In this document: one piece after another, positions 32,933 through 40,888 of the stretch
Position numbering within the stretch: position 1 is the first letter of the stretch
How the letters are laid out: each line of letters opens with the position of its first letter
Source: Aeromonas sobria
GTDB taxonomy: Bacteria > Pseudomonadota > Gammaproteobacteria > Enterobacterales > Aeromonadaceae
Assembly: GCF_000820145.1 (NCBI RefSeq)
Contig: NZ_CDBW01000048.1
Span: 1 to 64,000 of the forward strand
Direction: 5' to 3'
DNA: 64,000 nt
Translations under genes and position numbers: made by a program
Notes under the pieces: model-generated
Database searches by the model: none
What the model saw: the letters and a program-made list of their open reading frames with translations, nothing else
What the model was told of the DNA's origin: nothing

Positions 32933-34837
32933 TTATGAGCCAGTACGAGCCAGCGCTTTGAAGCTGGCAAAGTCCCGACAAGCCAGCAGATTTTTGCTGG
33001 CTTTTTCGTTCATGAAGGCCAGAAACAGGTCGTAGAGACCCATAGCTTCTTCGTAGTCGGCCTTGCTGATGGCCAGCACGAAAATAAGCGTCGCGATTTC
33101 ACCATTGCTCCAGTCGATACCCTGCGGCGCCAGCACGGTGTAAACCAGAGTACGGCGTGCCAGCAGACCGAGGGAGTGGGGCAGTGCGATACCCTCTCCC
33201 AGCATGGTGGAGACGATACTCTCCCGCTCCTGTAGCGAAGCGCGGAAATCTTGCTCGACCAGCCCTTCATGTTCCAGCTGATCGCAAATCCGGGCAAAAA
33301 GCTGGCGTTGGCTGAGTGGTTCATTCACCACCATGAAGTGGTCGGCATCAAAATATTTGTCGAGCATGTAGGGGCGGGTGCGGTCGATCAGCACCAGTTT
33401 GCCGAGTTGCTCCAGTTGGTATTGGGTCGGGAAGGGATCGACCTGTACCACGGGTGCACTCTTCTCATTTACCTTGATGGTGCTGATGACAAAGTCTTGC
33501 TCTATCTGCGCCAACCCTTCGTAATCCCGTACCGACTCCAGCATGGTCAGTTGCAGCTGGGGATACTCTCGCCTGATGCGTGCCTCCAGTACCCGGAACG
33601 TAGCATTGCCGGCATCGCACAGCAAAAGAGCCTGTGGACGGCGGGTATAACCGATGTCGTAGTGGCGCTCCAGACCGACCCCGATGTGGATCACCAGATA
33701 GCCGATCTCGTGGTGGGTCAGCCGGTAAGGGGTCTGCTTTATCCACGCCGAAATGGCGGCCAGCGTGATGTCATAGGCTAGGGGATAGTACTGCTTGATG
33801 TGATCAGCCAGCGGGTTGTGGTTGCCAATCTGGTATTTGACCCGCAGCAGCATGGCGCTGATATGGCTCTGCAAATCGGCCCGCAGTTGCTGGTCGCCGC
33901 GCAGGTCATACGGGTAGTGCTGATGGATGTAGCAGAGCAGATGCTCGACCAGTTGTTCGCTCTCCGCCGCCATGGCCGGGCTCAGACTCGGACTGTCGGT
34001 AATCAGACGTGCCTGGATCTGGATGGCGAGGCCAGCGATCTCGTCATCTGCTGGCGGCGTCAGGGTTGGCAGTTCCGCATAAATATCGCGGGCTACCGCC
34101 AGCAGCGGTGTGGTCAGATCTTCGCTGGCGAAGTGGTGCAGCTCGTGACCCGAAGCTTGCCGCAGCAGGGCGACGGCACAGTAGATGGCGAGCTGCTGCA
34201 GGCTCTCATCGGCGAGGCGTAACTGATGGCGAGCGAGCTGGGCGTGGATGTGATTGCCCACCACCTCCATCGTCTTGCTGGGGCAGAGGTTGGGCAGCAG
34301 GCTCTGCAATTGGGTGTTGTGCAGCAACTCCTGATAGAGCAGCTGGGTCAGACAGGCACGGATCGCGGTCTCGTCTCCCTGAATGCGCATCCCTAGCCGG
34401 GGTTTGCTCTCGACCCCGAGTCTGAAGTGGCCGAGTTGCTCGCGCACCTCCGCCATGTCCCCTTGCAGCGCCGTCCGGCTCAGATACCAGGTATCGGCCA
34501 AATCATCGAGTTTGATCCCCTGCTCCGCCGTCAGCAACAGGATCTGCAGATGCAGCACCCGCTCGCGACTGGTGCGGGGCAGCGCGCTCTCCTGCTCCTG
34601 TGCGGCCAGCAACCCATCAAACAGTTCCTGATTGTAGATCTTCAACTGGTAACCGCTGCCGCGCTGATGGATCAGGTGGGCACCGTGGGTGGCAATCAGC
34701 TCGTTGAGGGTCGCCACATCGGTGCGCACCGTGCGGGTGGAGACATTGAGCCGACGTGCCAGCTCCTCCTGGGGCAGTGGTTCGGCATGGAGTTGGGTCA
34801 GCAGTTGATGGAGTCTGGGGTGGGGCAGCTTGATCAT
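32933..34837 (-). CDS. PRD-domain transcriptional activator with EIIB-like and EIIA domains (MtlR/BglG-type)
   Basis: 634 residues: N-terminal winged HTH (about 5-60, RLNVSTRTVRTDVATLNELI), second HTH-like segment (about 90-130), PRD1 (about 190-295) and PRD2 (about 300-400), an EIIB-gat-like domain with Cys407 in LLLCDAGNATF, and a C-terminal EIIA-like domain with His554 in GIALPHSLG. No AAA+ domain, so it is not sigma-54 dependent like DgaR. Such regulators respond to phosphorylation by PTS proteins. It follows the DUF4310/dga operon on the same strand, 120 bp downstream, and is the likely activator. Confidence 0.88.
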   Translation of the reverse strand: MIKLPHPRLHQLLTQLHAEPLPQEELARRLNVSTRTVRTDVATLNELIATHGAHLIHQRGSGYQLKIYNQELFDGLLAAQEQESALPRTSRERVLHLQILLLTAEQGIKLDDLADTWYLSRTALQGDMAEVREQLGHFRLGVESKPRLGMRIQGDETAIRACLTQLLYQELLHNTQLQSLLPNLCPSKTMEVVGNHIHAQLARHQLRLADESLQQLAIYCAVALLRQASGHELHHFASEDLTTPLLAVARDIYAELPTLTPPADDEIAGLAIQIQARLITDSPSLSPAMAAESEQLVEHLLCYIHQHYPYDLRGDQQLRADLQSHISAMLLRVKYQIGNHNPLADHIKQYYPLAYDITLAAISAWIKQTPYRLTHHEIGYLVIHIGVGLERHYDIGYTRRPQALLLCDAGNATFRVLEARIRREYPQLQLTMLESVRDYEGLAQIEQDFVISTIKVNEKSAPVVQVDPFPTQYQLEQLGKLVLIDRTRPYMLDKYFDADHFMVVNEPLSQRQLFARICDQLEHEGLVEQDFRASLQERESIVSTMLGEGIALPHSLGLLARRTLVYTVLAPQGIDWSNGEIATLIFVLAISKADYEEAMGLYDLFLAFMNEKASKNLLACRDFASFKALARTGS

Positions 34838-34902
34838 CGGCGGGGCAAGACTCCTGTCGGGAAATTAGGGTTCAATGTTAACTACTTGATTATTAACAAA
34901 CC

Positions 34903-34932
34903 AGGCACTGACAGATCGACCAGTCAGTGCCT
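34903..34932 (-). terminator. Terminator-like hairpin after the aldolase gene
   Basis: AGGCACTGAC (34903-34912) and GTCAGTGCCT (34923-34932) form a 10-bp perfect stem with a 10-nt loop. On the minus strand it is followed by GGTTTGTTAATAATC. It lies between the aldolase and regulator genes and could reduce read-through from the operon into the regulator. Confidence 0.55.
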
Positions 34933-34957
34933 GCTTGCGTAATAAGCCTTTACCTAC

Positions 34958-35701
34958 TTAGTCGGCTAACAGTTGCTTCACTATAGCCAAAAGGGTTCGA
35001 ACATCCTCTGGCCGAGTCTGGCCGTTGGTACTATCGATGATGGAGCTGTAGACGTGGGGGATCACCTTCTCAACCCCGGCGTCCAGTGCGATCCGCACTA
35101 TCTCCTCGAAGTTCTCCAGATCGATACCGCCAGTGGGCTCCAGCCAGAAGCCGTGGCGGGCGCAGGCTTCGGCCACCGCCTGATACTCGTCGCGGCAGGC
35201 CAGCCCGCCCATGGGGAAGAACTTGACCGAGCTGCCGCCCATGTCCTTGAGCAGGGCGATGGCGGTATCGATGGGGACAATGCCATCCGGCTGCCGGGCA
35301 CTGAGGGGGCCGGTGGAGATCTTCACCATACCCGGCGTGCCGGTGGGGGAGATCAGCCCATTCACCAACGTGTGTGACTGGCCGAGCAGCGCCCGGCTGG
35401 CGCCGACCCCGGTGAACACCTGGTTGACGTGCTGAGGCTGCAGCTGGCGAGCCAGCTCGGCCACCATGGCGGACTGGCGCGGATCGCCGGCTCCCAGCCC
35501 GATGGAGAGGGCGTTGTCGATAAGGGCCGCATACTCCTTCATATCGGTGACCGCAGAGGGGATGTCCGGATAGTTTTTGGAGAGCACGCCGACCAGCACA
35601 TGACCTTCAGCTGCGTCGTACACAGCAACGGCATTCTCTTTGGAACCTGCCAGTACGTTGAGGCAGACGCGATCACGGTAGTAGTTGGGAATAAGGGACA
35701 T
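34958..35701 (-). CDS. dgaF: DgaF-like 2-dehydro-3-deoxy-phosphogluconate aldolase
   Basis: 247-residue TIM-barrel aldolase of the DgaF/EF_0839 type, which cleaves 2-keto-3-deoxy-6-phosphogluconate to pyruvate and glyceraldehyde-3-phosphate. Visible: GVGASRALLGQ, KISTGPLSARQPDGIVPIDTAI, SSVKFFPMGGL with the probable Schiff-base Lys, and EPTGGIDLENF. Start overlaps the DgaE stop (TGATG). It completes the catabolic branch of the operon. Annotation follows the Salmonella D-glucosaminate operon; substrate here is inferred. Confidence 0.82.
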   Translation of the reverse strand: MSLIPNYYRDRVCLNVLAGSKENAVAVYDAAEGHVLVGVLSKNYPDIPSAVTDMKEYAALIDNALSIGLGAGDPRQSAMVAELARQLQPQHVNQVFTGVGASRALLGQSHTLVNGLISPTGTPGMVKISTGPLSARQPDGIVPIDTAIALLKDMGGSSVKFFPMGGLACRDEYQAVAEACARHGFWLEPTGGIDLENFEEIVRIALDAGVEKVIPHVYSSIIDSTNGQTRPEDVRTLLAIVKQLLAD

Positions 35702-36816
35702 CAGCGATTCTCCTGTACGAGGTTGGCAATGGCGGCATGGATCTGGCCGAGCTGGGGGATGGTGACGCTGCGCACATCGATCTCGATGTGCCCCTCGTTG
35801 GCCTTGTAGCCACGGCAGTAGATGGCAGGGTTGCCCTGCTGCAGGCGGCTGACGAGCTGCACCGTGGTCATGCCGATCTGCTGGTGGTCAAATGCGATAT
35901 CGGTGCGGGCAATATCACGCCCTGCACAGTCCCACACTACCTTGGCGGTGACGCCGGGCAGCTGGTTGAGGCGCTCGATAAAGGGGCTCATCTTGGCAAC
36001 CATGGCGGCACCGCTCTCCTTCTCTTTGGCCAGATAGCGCTCGATGGCGTGAGTCAGGCCGAGGATCCCCTCTTTACCCACCTTCATGGCGCGGCCGATG
36101 CCGTTGGCCTGCTGTTTGACCCACTCCACATACTGGCGCTTACCGAGCACCAGCCCGCTGGTGGGCCCTTCAATGGCCTTGGCGCCGCTGTAGATGACCA
36201 GATCCGCCCCCTGGTTGTAATAGAGCCGCAGATCCTCTTCGGCGGCCGCATCAACGATCAGCGGCAACTGATGAGCCTTAGCCACCTCGGCGGCCTCGGC
36301 CACCGACAGAATGCTCTTCTGCACGCAGTGGTGGGACTTGATGTAGAGGATGGCCGCAGTATTGGTATTGATGGCGGCGGCCAGTTGGGCGGGGGAGCAC
36401 TCGTTGGCATAACCCGCTTCCACCACCTTGCCGCCACCCAGATTGACCATGGTGCCGACGGGGGCGCCAAAGTTGACGTTGTGCCCCTTGGGCAGCACGA
36501 TTTCGCTCGGCACGTCATGGGGGTGGCCATGCAGTTGCTCCAGCCGGTAGGGGTCGCCACGCACTATCATGGCGGCGACTGACTGGGCGATGCCGGCGCT
36601 GGCGCAGGAGACCACCACAGCATCTTCCACATCCAGCAAGCCAGCCAGATAGGCGCCGGTCTTGTTGACCAGATCCTTGACCTCAAAGTAGTGGCCGAGG
36701 CCGAAGTTGACCGCATCGACCACCTCCTGCTCGGGGGTGGAGACGCCGAGAATGGTCATGCGCCCGGAGGCGTTGATCACCGGTTTGAGCTGATATTTCT
36801 CATAAACAGAAGGCAT
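35701..36816 (-). CDS. dgaE: DgaE-like PLP-dependent ammonia lyase
   Basis: 371-residue fold-type I PLP enzyme (SelA/DgaE family). The PLP Lys213 lies in VIYSGAKAIEGPTSG and Asp189 in LIVDAAAEEDL positions the cofactor. DgaE removes ammonia from D-glucosaminate-6-phosphate to give KDGP. The start at MPSVYEK uses GGGAAATCACACC just upstream, the same leader pattern as the DUF4310 gene; an ATG 15 nt earlier is possible. It overlaps the amidohydrolase gene by about 17 nt. Substrate by analogy only. Confidence 0.82.
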   Translation of the reverse strand: MPSVYEKYQLKPVINASGRMTILGVSTPEQEVVDAVNFGLGHYFEVKDLVNKTGAYLAGLLDVEDAVVVSCASAGIAQSVAAMIVRGDPYRLEQLHGHPHDVPSEIVLPKGHNVNFGAPVGTMVNLGGGKVVEAGYANECSPAQLAAAINTNTAAILYIKSHHCVQKSILSVAEAAEVAKAHQLPLIVDAAAEEDLRLYYNQGADLVIYSGAKAIEGPTSGLVLGKRQYVEWVKQQANGIGRAMKVGKEGILGLTHAIERYLAKEKESGAAMVAKMSPFIERLNQLPGVTAKVVWDCAGRDIARTDIAFDHQQIGMTTVQLVSRLQQGNPAIYCRGYKANEGHIEIDVRSVTIPQLGQIHAAIANLVQENR

Positions 36817-37939
36817 GGTGTGATTTCCCATTGTGAGTCAGAACCAGTTCGCCCCCCACCAGGGCGGCGAGAGGCAGCAGTTGTTGGTCACCGCTGCGGG
36901 ACTGGGCTTCGGTGTCCATAAACAGGGTCGGGCCGCTGGCGACCTCGAACAGGGTCAGATCGGCATCGGCGCCCACCTCGAGTCGCCCCTTGCCAGTCAG
37001 CCGCATGGCATCGGCCGCATGACAGGTGACACAGGCCAGTACCTGTTCCAGCGTCATGCCGATGGCGAGAAACTTCGACATCACGTGGGCCAGACTGTAG
37101 ACCGGCCCCTTGATGCGGTTCTTGCAGTAGATGTCGGAGCTGATGGTGTGGGGCAGGATCCCCTGAGCAATGGCCAGCTCCGCCACTTCAAAGCTGAAGC
37201 TGGCGCCGCCGTGGCCAATGTCGAGCAACAGGCCCCGCTGCATCGCCTCGCGCACCGCGACCCGCAGCTCGCCAGCCGGAGTCAGGATGCGGTTCGGTTT
37301 GCCGTTGAAGCAGTGGGTCAGCAGGTCGCCATCCCCCAGCAGGGTCACAATCTCGTCCAGCTCCGGCGGTGTGTTGCCCACGTGTACCATCAGCGGCAGC
37401 TGGCCGTGGGTCTGTTGCAGCACTTTGGCCATGCGCAGCGGTTGCAGGCCGTTTTCCCCCACCACGCTACCGCTCATACGTGCCTTGATGCCGACGATAA
37501 ACTCGGGATGGCGACGAATGGCTGCCGAGGCAAGATCCATATCCAGATCCCGGCTATCAGCCAGTTCGTTCTGGCGCAGCAGGCCGATACGGGAGAGATT
37601 GAGCAGGGCGTGCACCCGGGTCTTGCAGCCAGCGGCAATCCGCTGGAAGTCGTCCACGTCGTCGGCCCCTGTGCTGCCCGCGTCGATGACGGTGGTGACG
37701 CCAGACTCCACGCCGACCTTGTCCGGTTCATCGTGATAGATGGGGGAAGCGGGGTAGCAGTGGGTGTGGCCGTCAATCCAGCCGGCGCTCACATGAATAC
37801 GACCGGCTAGCTCGAGGGTCTCTCTGGCAACCGCACTTTTCGGCAGTTGGCCAATGGCGGCCAGCTTGCCCTCCTTGATGGCGATATCGACGAGCTGGCC
37901 ATCTCCCTGGCGCCCGGCTCTGATGATCATGTCGTACAT
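36800..37939 (-). CDS. Amidohydrolase/deacetylase family metallohydrolase
   Basis: 379-residue TIM-barrel amidohydrolase. Metal ligands are visible in VSAGWIDGHTHCYP (HxH), a carboxylated-Lys candidate in IVGIKARMSGSV, HVGN, THCFN, and the catalytic Asp in TISSDIY. It belongs to the EF_0837-type group conserved beside DUF4310-4312 genes. A plausible role is removing an acyl or amide group so that DgaE can act on a free amine. It overlaps dgaE; no signal peptide, so cytosolic. The exact substrate is unknown. Confidence 0.8.
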   Translation of the reverse strand: MYDMIIRAGRQGDGQLVDIAIKEGKLAAIGQLPKSAVARETLELAGRIHVSAGWIDGHTHCYPASPIYHDEPDKVGVESGVTTVIDAGSTGADDVDDFQRIAAGCKTRVHALLNLSRIGLLRQNELADSRDLDMDLASAAIRRHPEFIVGIKARMSGSVVGENGLQPLRMAKVLQQTHGQLPLMVHVGNTPPELDEIVTLLGDGDLLTHCFNGKPNRILTPAGELRVAVREAMQRGLLLDIGHGGASFSFEVAELAIAQGILPHTISSDIYCKNRIKGPVYSLAHVMSKFLAIGMTLEQVLACVTCHAADAMRLTGKGRLEVGADADLTLFEVASGPTLFMDTEAQSRSGDQQLLPLAALVGGELVLTHNGKSHHAFCL

Positions 37940-37981
37940 GGTGATGGCCTCTAGAGTGCTGCCCCGCAGGGCAGCAGGTGC

Positions 37982-38632
37982 TTACACAAGGGCGACCGGG
38001 AAGAAGGTGCCGAGCAGCATGGCCCCCAGAATGGCACCGCCGGTGATGGGCTTGCCCCACACGTAGAACAGCAGTGCACCGAGCAGGGAACCCAAGCCGA
38101 TAGGGATGGAGGCGCCCATGGCGGAGAGGATGATCAGGGGGCCAAGGAAGCGGCCTGAGCTGTTGCCAGCCCCCATCATCACATCAGCGCCGTAGGTGGA
38201 GTTGCTCTGGTTGATGGTGAACTTGCGCGCCAGAATGATCACGTAGCCGATAGCCAGACCAATCACCATGCCGGTCACCAGCGAGGCGCCGAAGTTCTCT
38301 ACCGGATAGACGATTCCGGCACCCAACAACAGGGCGGGCACGCCTAGGCCGACCCCGGTCTGGATGGCGCCGCCGATATCGAGGATCCCCACCAGCGAGC
38401 CCTCGATGATGCGGGCGAACAGGAAGCTGGCACCAAAGGCCGCCACCGCACCGTAGGCGCCGGTGTCCATTCCCGCTTTCAGCATGGCGACGAAGGCTAC
38501 TTCGTTGAAGGCGCCGACTCCGTACAGATAGAACATGTGGGTACCGGCAAACACCCCGGCTGACAGCAGGCCGACAAAGATGGGGAATGACCAGTCGGCG
38601 TACCAGAAGTTGTTTCTCAGTTTCTCATCCAT
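37982..38632 (-). CDS. DUF4310 membrane protein (EF_0833 type)
   Basis: 216-residue membrane protein with about six hydrophobic helices, rich in Gly and Ala (GALLFYVWGKPITGGAILGAMLLGTFFPVALV at the C terminus, shown in part). This is DUF4310. It always occurs with DUF4311, DUF4312 and the SFCGS protein, suggesting a shared transport complex. The start was placed at MDEKLRNNFW after GGGATCACACC. Likely a permease subunit; nothing in the sequence tells the substrate. Confidence 0.8.
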   Translation of the reverse strand: MDEKLRNNFWYADWSFPIFVGLLSAGVFAGTHMFYLYGVGAFNEVAFVAMLKAGMDTGAYGAVAAFGASFLFARIIEGSLVGILDIGGAIQTGVGLGVPALLLGAGIVYPVENFGASLVTGMVIGLAIGYVIILARKFTINQSNSTYGADVMMGAGNSSGRFLGPLIILSAMGASIPIGLGSLLGALLFYVWGKPITGGAILGAMLLGTFFPVALV

Positions 38633-38643
38633 GGTGTGATCCC

Positions 38644-39420
38644 TTATTTGCTGCCAAGCAGGTGATGGACGTTCTCCAGCCACAGGGGAATGCCCATATG
38701 GAAGGATTCAATCAGTTTCATATCGAAGCCGCGGAAGAAGCCGCTCAGCACGAACAGCAGCACGATGGCGGCCATCATCACCTTGGTGACATGGTTCCAG
38801 CCGCTCTCTTCAACCCCTTTGCCGATCAGGATGCCAAGCACCAGACCCGGTACCGCGTTGCCCATGATGAGCTGTGCCAGACCGCCGAAAATGGTGGCCC
38901 AGAAACCGGATTTTTTGCCCGCTTCGATGGCGGCGAGCCAGAAGATCACCGGCATGACGGTGTTGACCAGCAGGTTGGCTGCCGGCACCAGCACCTTGAC
39001 GGCGGTGACTTGCAGGGCTTCCGGTACTGCGGCGGCGGTGCTGTTGAGGAAAGCAACCACGATGGCGCCTATGATGCCGCTGGCGATCGCCATCTTTTTC
39101 GGGTCATGCAGGGTGGTGGCGAGATCCCGGTTCTTGACCAGCAGGGTAGCCGTGGCCCAGTGCGGGATGATGCGGTGATCCACATCCTGGGTGAAGGCAC
39201 CCGCTGCCACGGTCGAGGCCCAGGCGTTGAAGAAGAAGCCAAGGCCGAACGAGAAGTGGGAGGCGGGATCCCCTTCACAGGAGTTAAGTTCGCCCAGAGT
39301 ACGGAAGGCGCCCATGCCCTGGACGGTCGGGGCGTGGAACATCCGCGCCGCGCCGGCCCCCACCCCGACGCCAACCAGGCCGCCAATGATGAGAGACTTG
39401 ATAAAAATGATTAGAAACAT
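38644..39420 (-). CDS. DUF4311 membrane protein (EF_0832 type)
   Basis: 258-residue membrane protein with about six helices and GVGVGAGAARMFHAP near the N terminus, GELNSCEGDPASHFSFGLGFFFNAWAS (in parts) and a Cys in the first soluble loop. It is DUF4311. Gene order and strict co-occurrence with DUF4310 point to a second membrane subunit, by analogy with paired EIIC/EIID permeases. Stop codon lies 11 nt before the DUF4310 start. Confidence 0.8.
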   Translation of the reverse strand: MFLIIFIKSLIIGGLVGVGVGAGAARMFHAPTVQGMGAFRTLGELNSCEGDPASHFSFGLGFFFNAWASTVAAGAFTQDVDHRIIPHWATATLLVKNRDLATTLHDPKKMAIASGIIGAIVVAFLNSTAAAVPEALQVTAVKVLVPAANLLVNTVMPVIFWLAAIEAGKKSGFWATIFGGLAQLIMGNAVPGLVLGILIGKGVEESGWNHVTKVMMAAIVLLFVLSGFFRGFDMKLIESFHMGIPLWLENVHHLLGSK

Positions 39421-39459
39421 CCAACGTATCCTTCTTGTGGGGTTGTGCCTGCGCAGGCA

Positions 39460-39756
39460 TCACACCTGAGTGAACGTCACCTTGGCGACATCCAGACTGG
39501 TGACCTGAACCTTGATCTCCAGCTCAACGCGGTATTCGCGGCGCTGGCGCGGCAGGAAGAAGAACAGAAACTTCTCCACCCGGACCGACTCTTCTGCCTT
39601 GAGCACCTGCACCTCGAGCGGCTCAATCCGCAGCATCACTAGCGGGTTGTCCTTGAGCAGGCTCGACTGTACCTGGCTGAGCGCGGCGGCAAACGCCTGT
39701 TGGCGGGTCGCCCCCTTGCCGTTGACGATGACCTGGGTGGTGAAGTTCTCTTTCAT
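39460..39756 (-). CDS. DUF4312 cytosolic protein (EF_0831 type)
   Basis: 98-residue soluble protein (DUF4312) starting MKENFTTQVIVNGKGATRQQAF. No membrane segment; alternating beta strands are suggested by the many V/K/E repeats, with a basic FFFLPRQRREYRVE stretch. Its start overlaps the SFCGS stop (TGATG), so the two are made together. Its role is unknown; it may be a cytosolic partner of the two membrane proteins. Confidence 0.78.
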   Translation of the reverse strand: MKENFTTQVIVNGKGATRQQAFAAALSQVQSSLLKDNPLVMLRIEPLEVQVLKAEESVRVEKFLFFFLPRQRREYRVELEIKVQVTSLDVAKVTFTQV

Positions 39757-40121
39757 CAGGCGCGTCCGTGCTTCTTGGCGAAGGCTTCGACCAGCTTCTG
39801 GCCCAGCTCTTCCTTGTCCATGAAACCGAAGCCCAGCACCACGCACCCTTCGTTGATGGCGGTGACGCCCTCTTCAACGGAGCGCATGCCGTAGCGGCAC
39901 TTGTAGCCGTATTTGGTCTGGGCTGTGATGGCGCCGGCGCCGCCGCTGCCACAGAAGGAGATGCCAAGATCCGCCTGCTCCTTGTTCATCACGTCACCGA
40001 GCTTCATGTCGGCGGCCATGCCGGGAATGACGGTTACTGTGGCGCCAGCGGTTTCTGCGCCAGTCCCGACTTTTTGACCCTTGCCGAGACGATCTCCAAT
40101 CACGAGTTTGATGGCTGTCAT
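39756..40121 (-). CDS. SFCGS glycine-rich protein (EF_0830 type)
   Basis: 121-residue soluble protein of the SFCGS family, named for GISFCGSGGAGAI (about residues 53-65). The lone Cys57 in a glycine-rich loop after a beta strand looks like the phospho-Cys loop of PTS EIIB domains, and the first strand KLVIGDRLGKGQKV is also compatible. It is the second gene of the operon, 17 nt after the PRD gene. A PTS-like phosphate-transfer role is my inference; the family has no assigned function. Confidence 0.8.
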   Translation of the reverse strand: MTAIKLVIGDRLGKGQKVGTGAETAGATVTVIPGMAADMKLGDVMNKEQADLGISFCGSGGAGAITAQTKYGYKCRYGMRSVEEGVTAINEGCVVLGFGFMDKEELGQKLVEAFAKKHGRA

Positions 40122-40138
40122 ATTGATTTCTCCTGTTG

Positions 40139-40498
40139 TTACGGGTGCAGCACTGAGCTGAGTTCGTTTTCTTTGGCAACTTCGAAATGGACGGACAAGA
40201 GGTGCGCCTCTTCGTAGGCGAGTCTTTCCAGCCAGCTGACCACCTGTTCGGCAAGACGCAGCGAGAGGGGGGAGATCTCGTCAAACAGGCTGAGGTCGAC
40301 CTCCGGCAGGGGCTCGCCACTGTAGGAGCGCCACACCATGGCCTTGACGTGGGAGGCCAGCATCTGCCGTTGCACCTCGTTGGGGATGATGCACTGTTCG
40401 GCCAGCAGGGGATGGATGCGTGCCAGCATATGGTCGGTCTGGCGCAACAACTCCGGGCTGTTCGGGGTCAGGGTCTGGTCGTGAGTCTCTGTTTGCAA
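40139..40498 (-). CDS. Single PRD-domain protein (EF_0829 type)
   Basis: 119 residues consisting of one PTS regulatory domain without any DNA-binding part. The two PRD His candidates are in SHVKAM (His49) and SVHFEVAKE (His104). The first gene of the DUF4310/dga operon, directly behind a palindrome and a CRP-like site. It could be a phospho-sensitive partner of the large PRD activator encoded at the operon's end or a chaperone for the transporter. No such role is demonstrated. Confidence 0.78.
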   Translation of the reverse strand: MQTETHDQTLTPNSPELLRQTDHMLARIHPLLAEQCIIPNEVQRQMLASHVKAMVWRSYSGEPLPEVDLSLFDEISPLSLRLAEQVVSWLERLAYEEAHLLSVHFEVAKENELSSVLHP

Positions 40499-40527
40499 TG
40501 TCTGCTCTCCAAGGCTGGCAGAAGGTA

Positions 40528-40546
40528 TGGGCTTACCCTAAGCCCA
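40528..40546. promoter_or_regulatory. Palindrome upstream of the PRD/SFCGS operon
   Basis: TGGGCTTA-CCC-TAAGCCCA: perfect 8-bp arms, 30 bp upstream of the operon start codon. It can be a regulator operator or an mRNA leader hairpin. A second imperfect inverted repeat (TGCCGAAAA/TTTTGGCA) lies at about 40606-40627. The PRD activator is the natural candidate ligand for one of them. Confidence 0.5.
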
Positions 40547-40724
40547 CGCGGCGATGCAGAGGAGGCAGCGTTTTTCCGATTCAAAGCGGAAATTCCTGAA
40601 TAAATTGCCGAAAACGGGCCTTTTGGCAGAGGGAAAGGCAATAAGAGGATGTATTGAAACCCATTTAATGTGACCGATGGCTCACTTCGCCGGGGGCCAC
40701 TGCGGGGACAGCATTGTGCGAAAT

Positions 40725-40740
40725 TGTGATATTTATCGCA
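40725..40740 (-). promoter_or_regulatory. Candidate CRP site upstream of the PRD/SFCGS operon
   Basis: TGTGA-N6-TCGCA, one mismatch from the CRP consensus half-sites TGTGA-N6-TCACA, about 230 bp upstream of the PRD gene. Carbon catabolite control would suit a sugar-acid operon. No convincing -10/-35 was found close to it, so the promoter is not placed. Confidence 0.5.
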
Positions 40741-40840
40741 GAATTTAACGAAATGAAGTGACCACGGGCGCTGGTGGCCAAGGTGCGACAACATGGCGTG
40801 GAGGTGACGGTTCCCCTTGGTATGAAGAGGGGGCTTCATA

Positions 40841-40868
40841 AAAAACTGGCCAGCAAGGGCTGGCCAGT
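40841..40868 (-). terminator. Terminator of the TonB receptor gene
   Basis: ACTGGCCAG (40845-40853) pairs with CTGGCCAGT (40860-40868) around a 6-nt loop; on the minus strand it is followed by TTTTTTAT. It lies 20 nt after the receptor stop. Confidence 0.85.
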
Positions 40869-40888
40869 CGGGGTGGTTGTCACTGGGA

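Noticed and set aside
40139..40498. Sigma-54 promoter for the DUF4310/dga operon (as for DgaR-controlled operons)
   Set aside because: No TGGCAC-N5-TTGC-like element was found in 40499-40888, and the linked regulator lacks the AAA+ domain needed for sigma-54.
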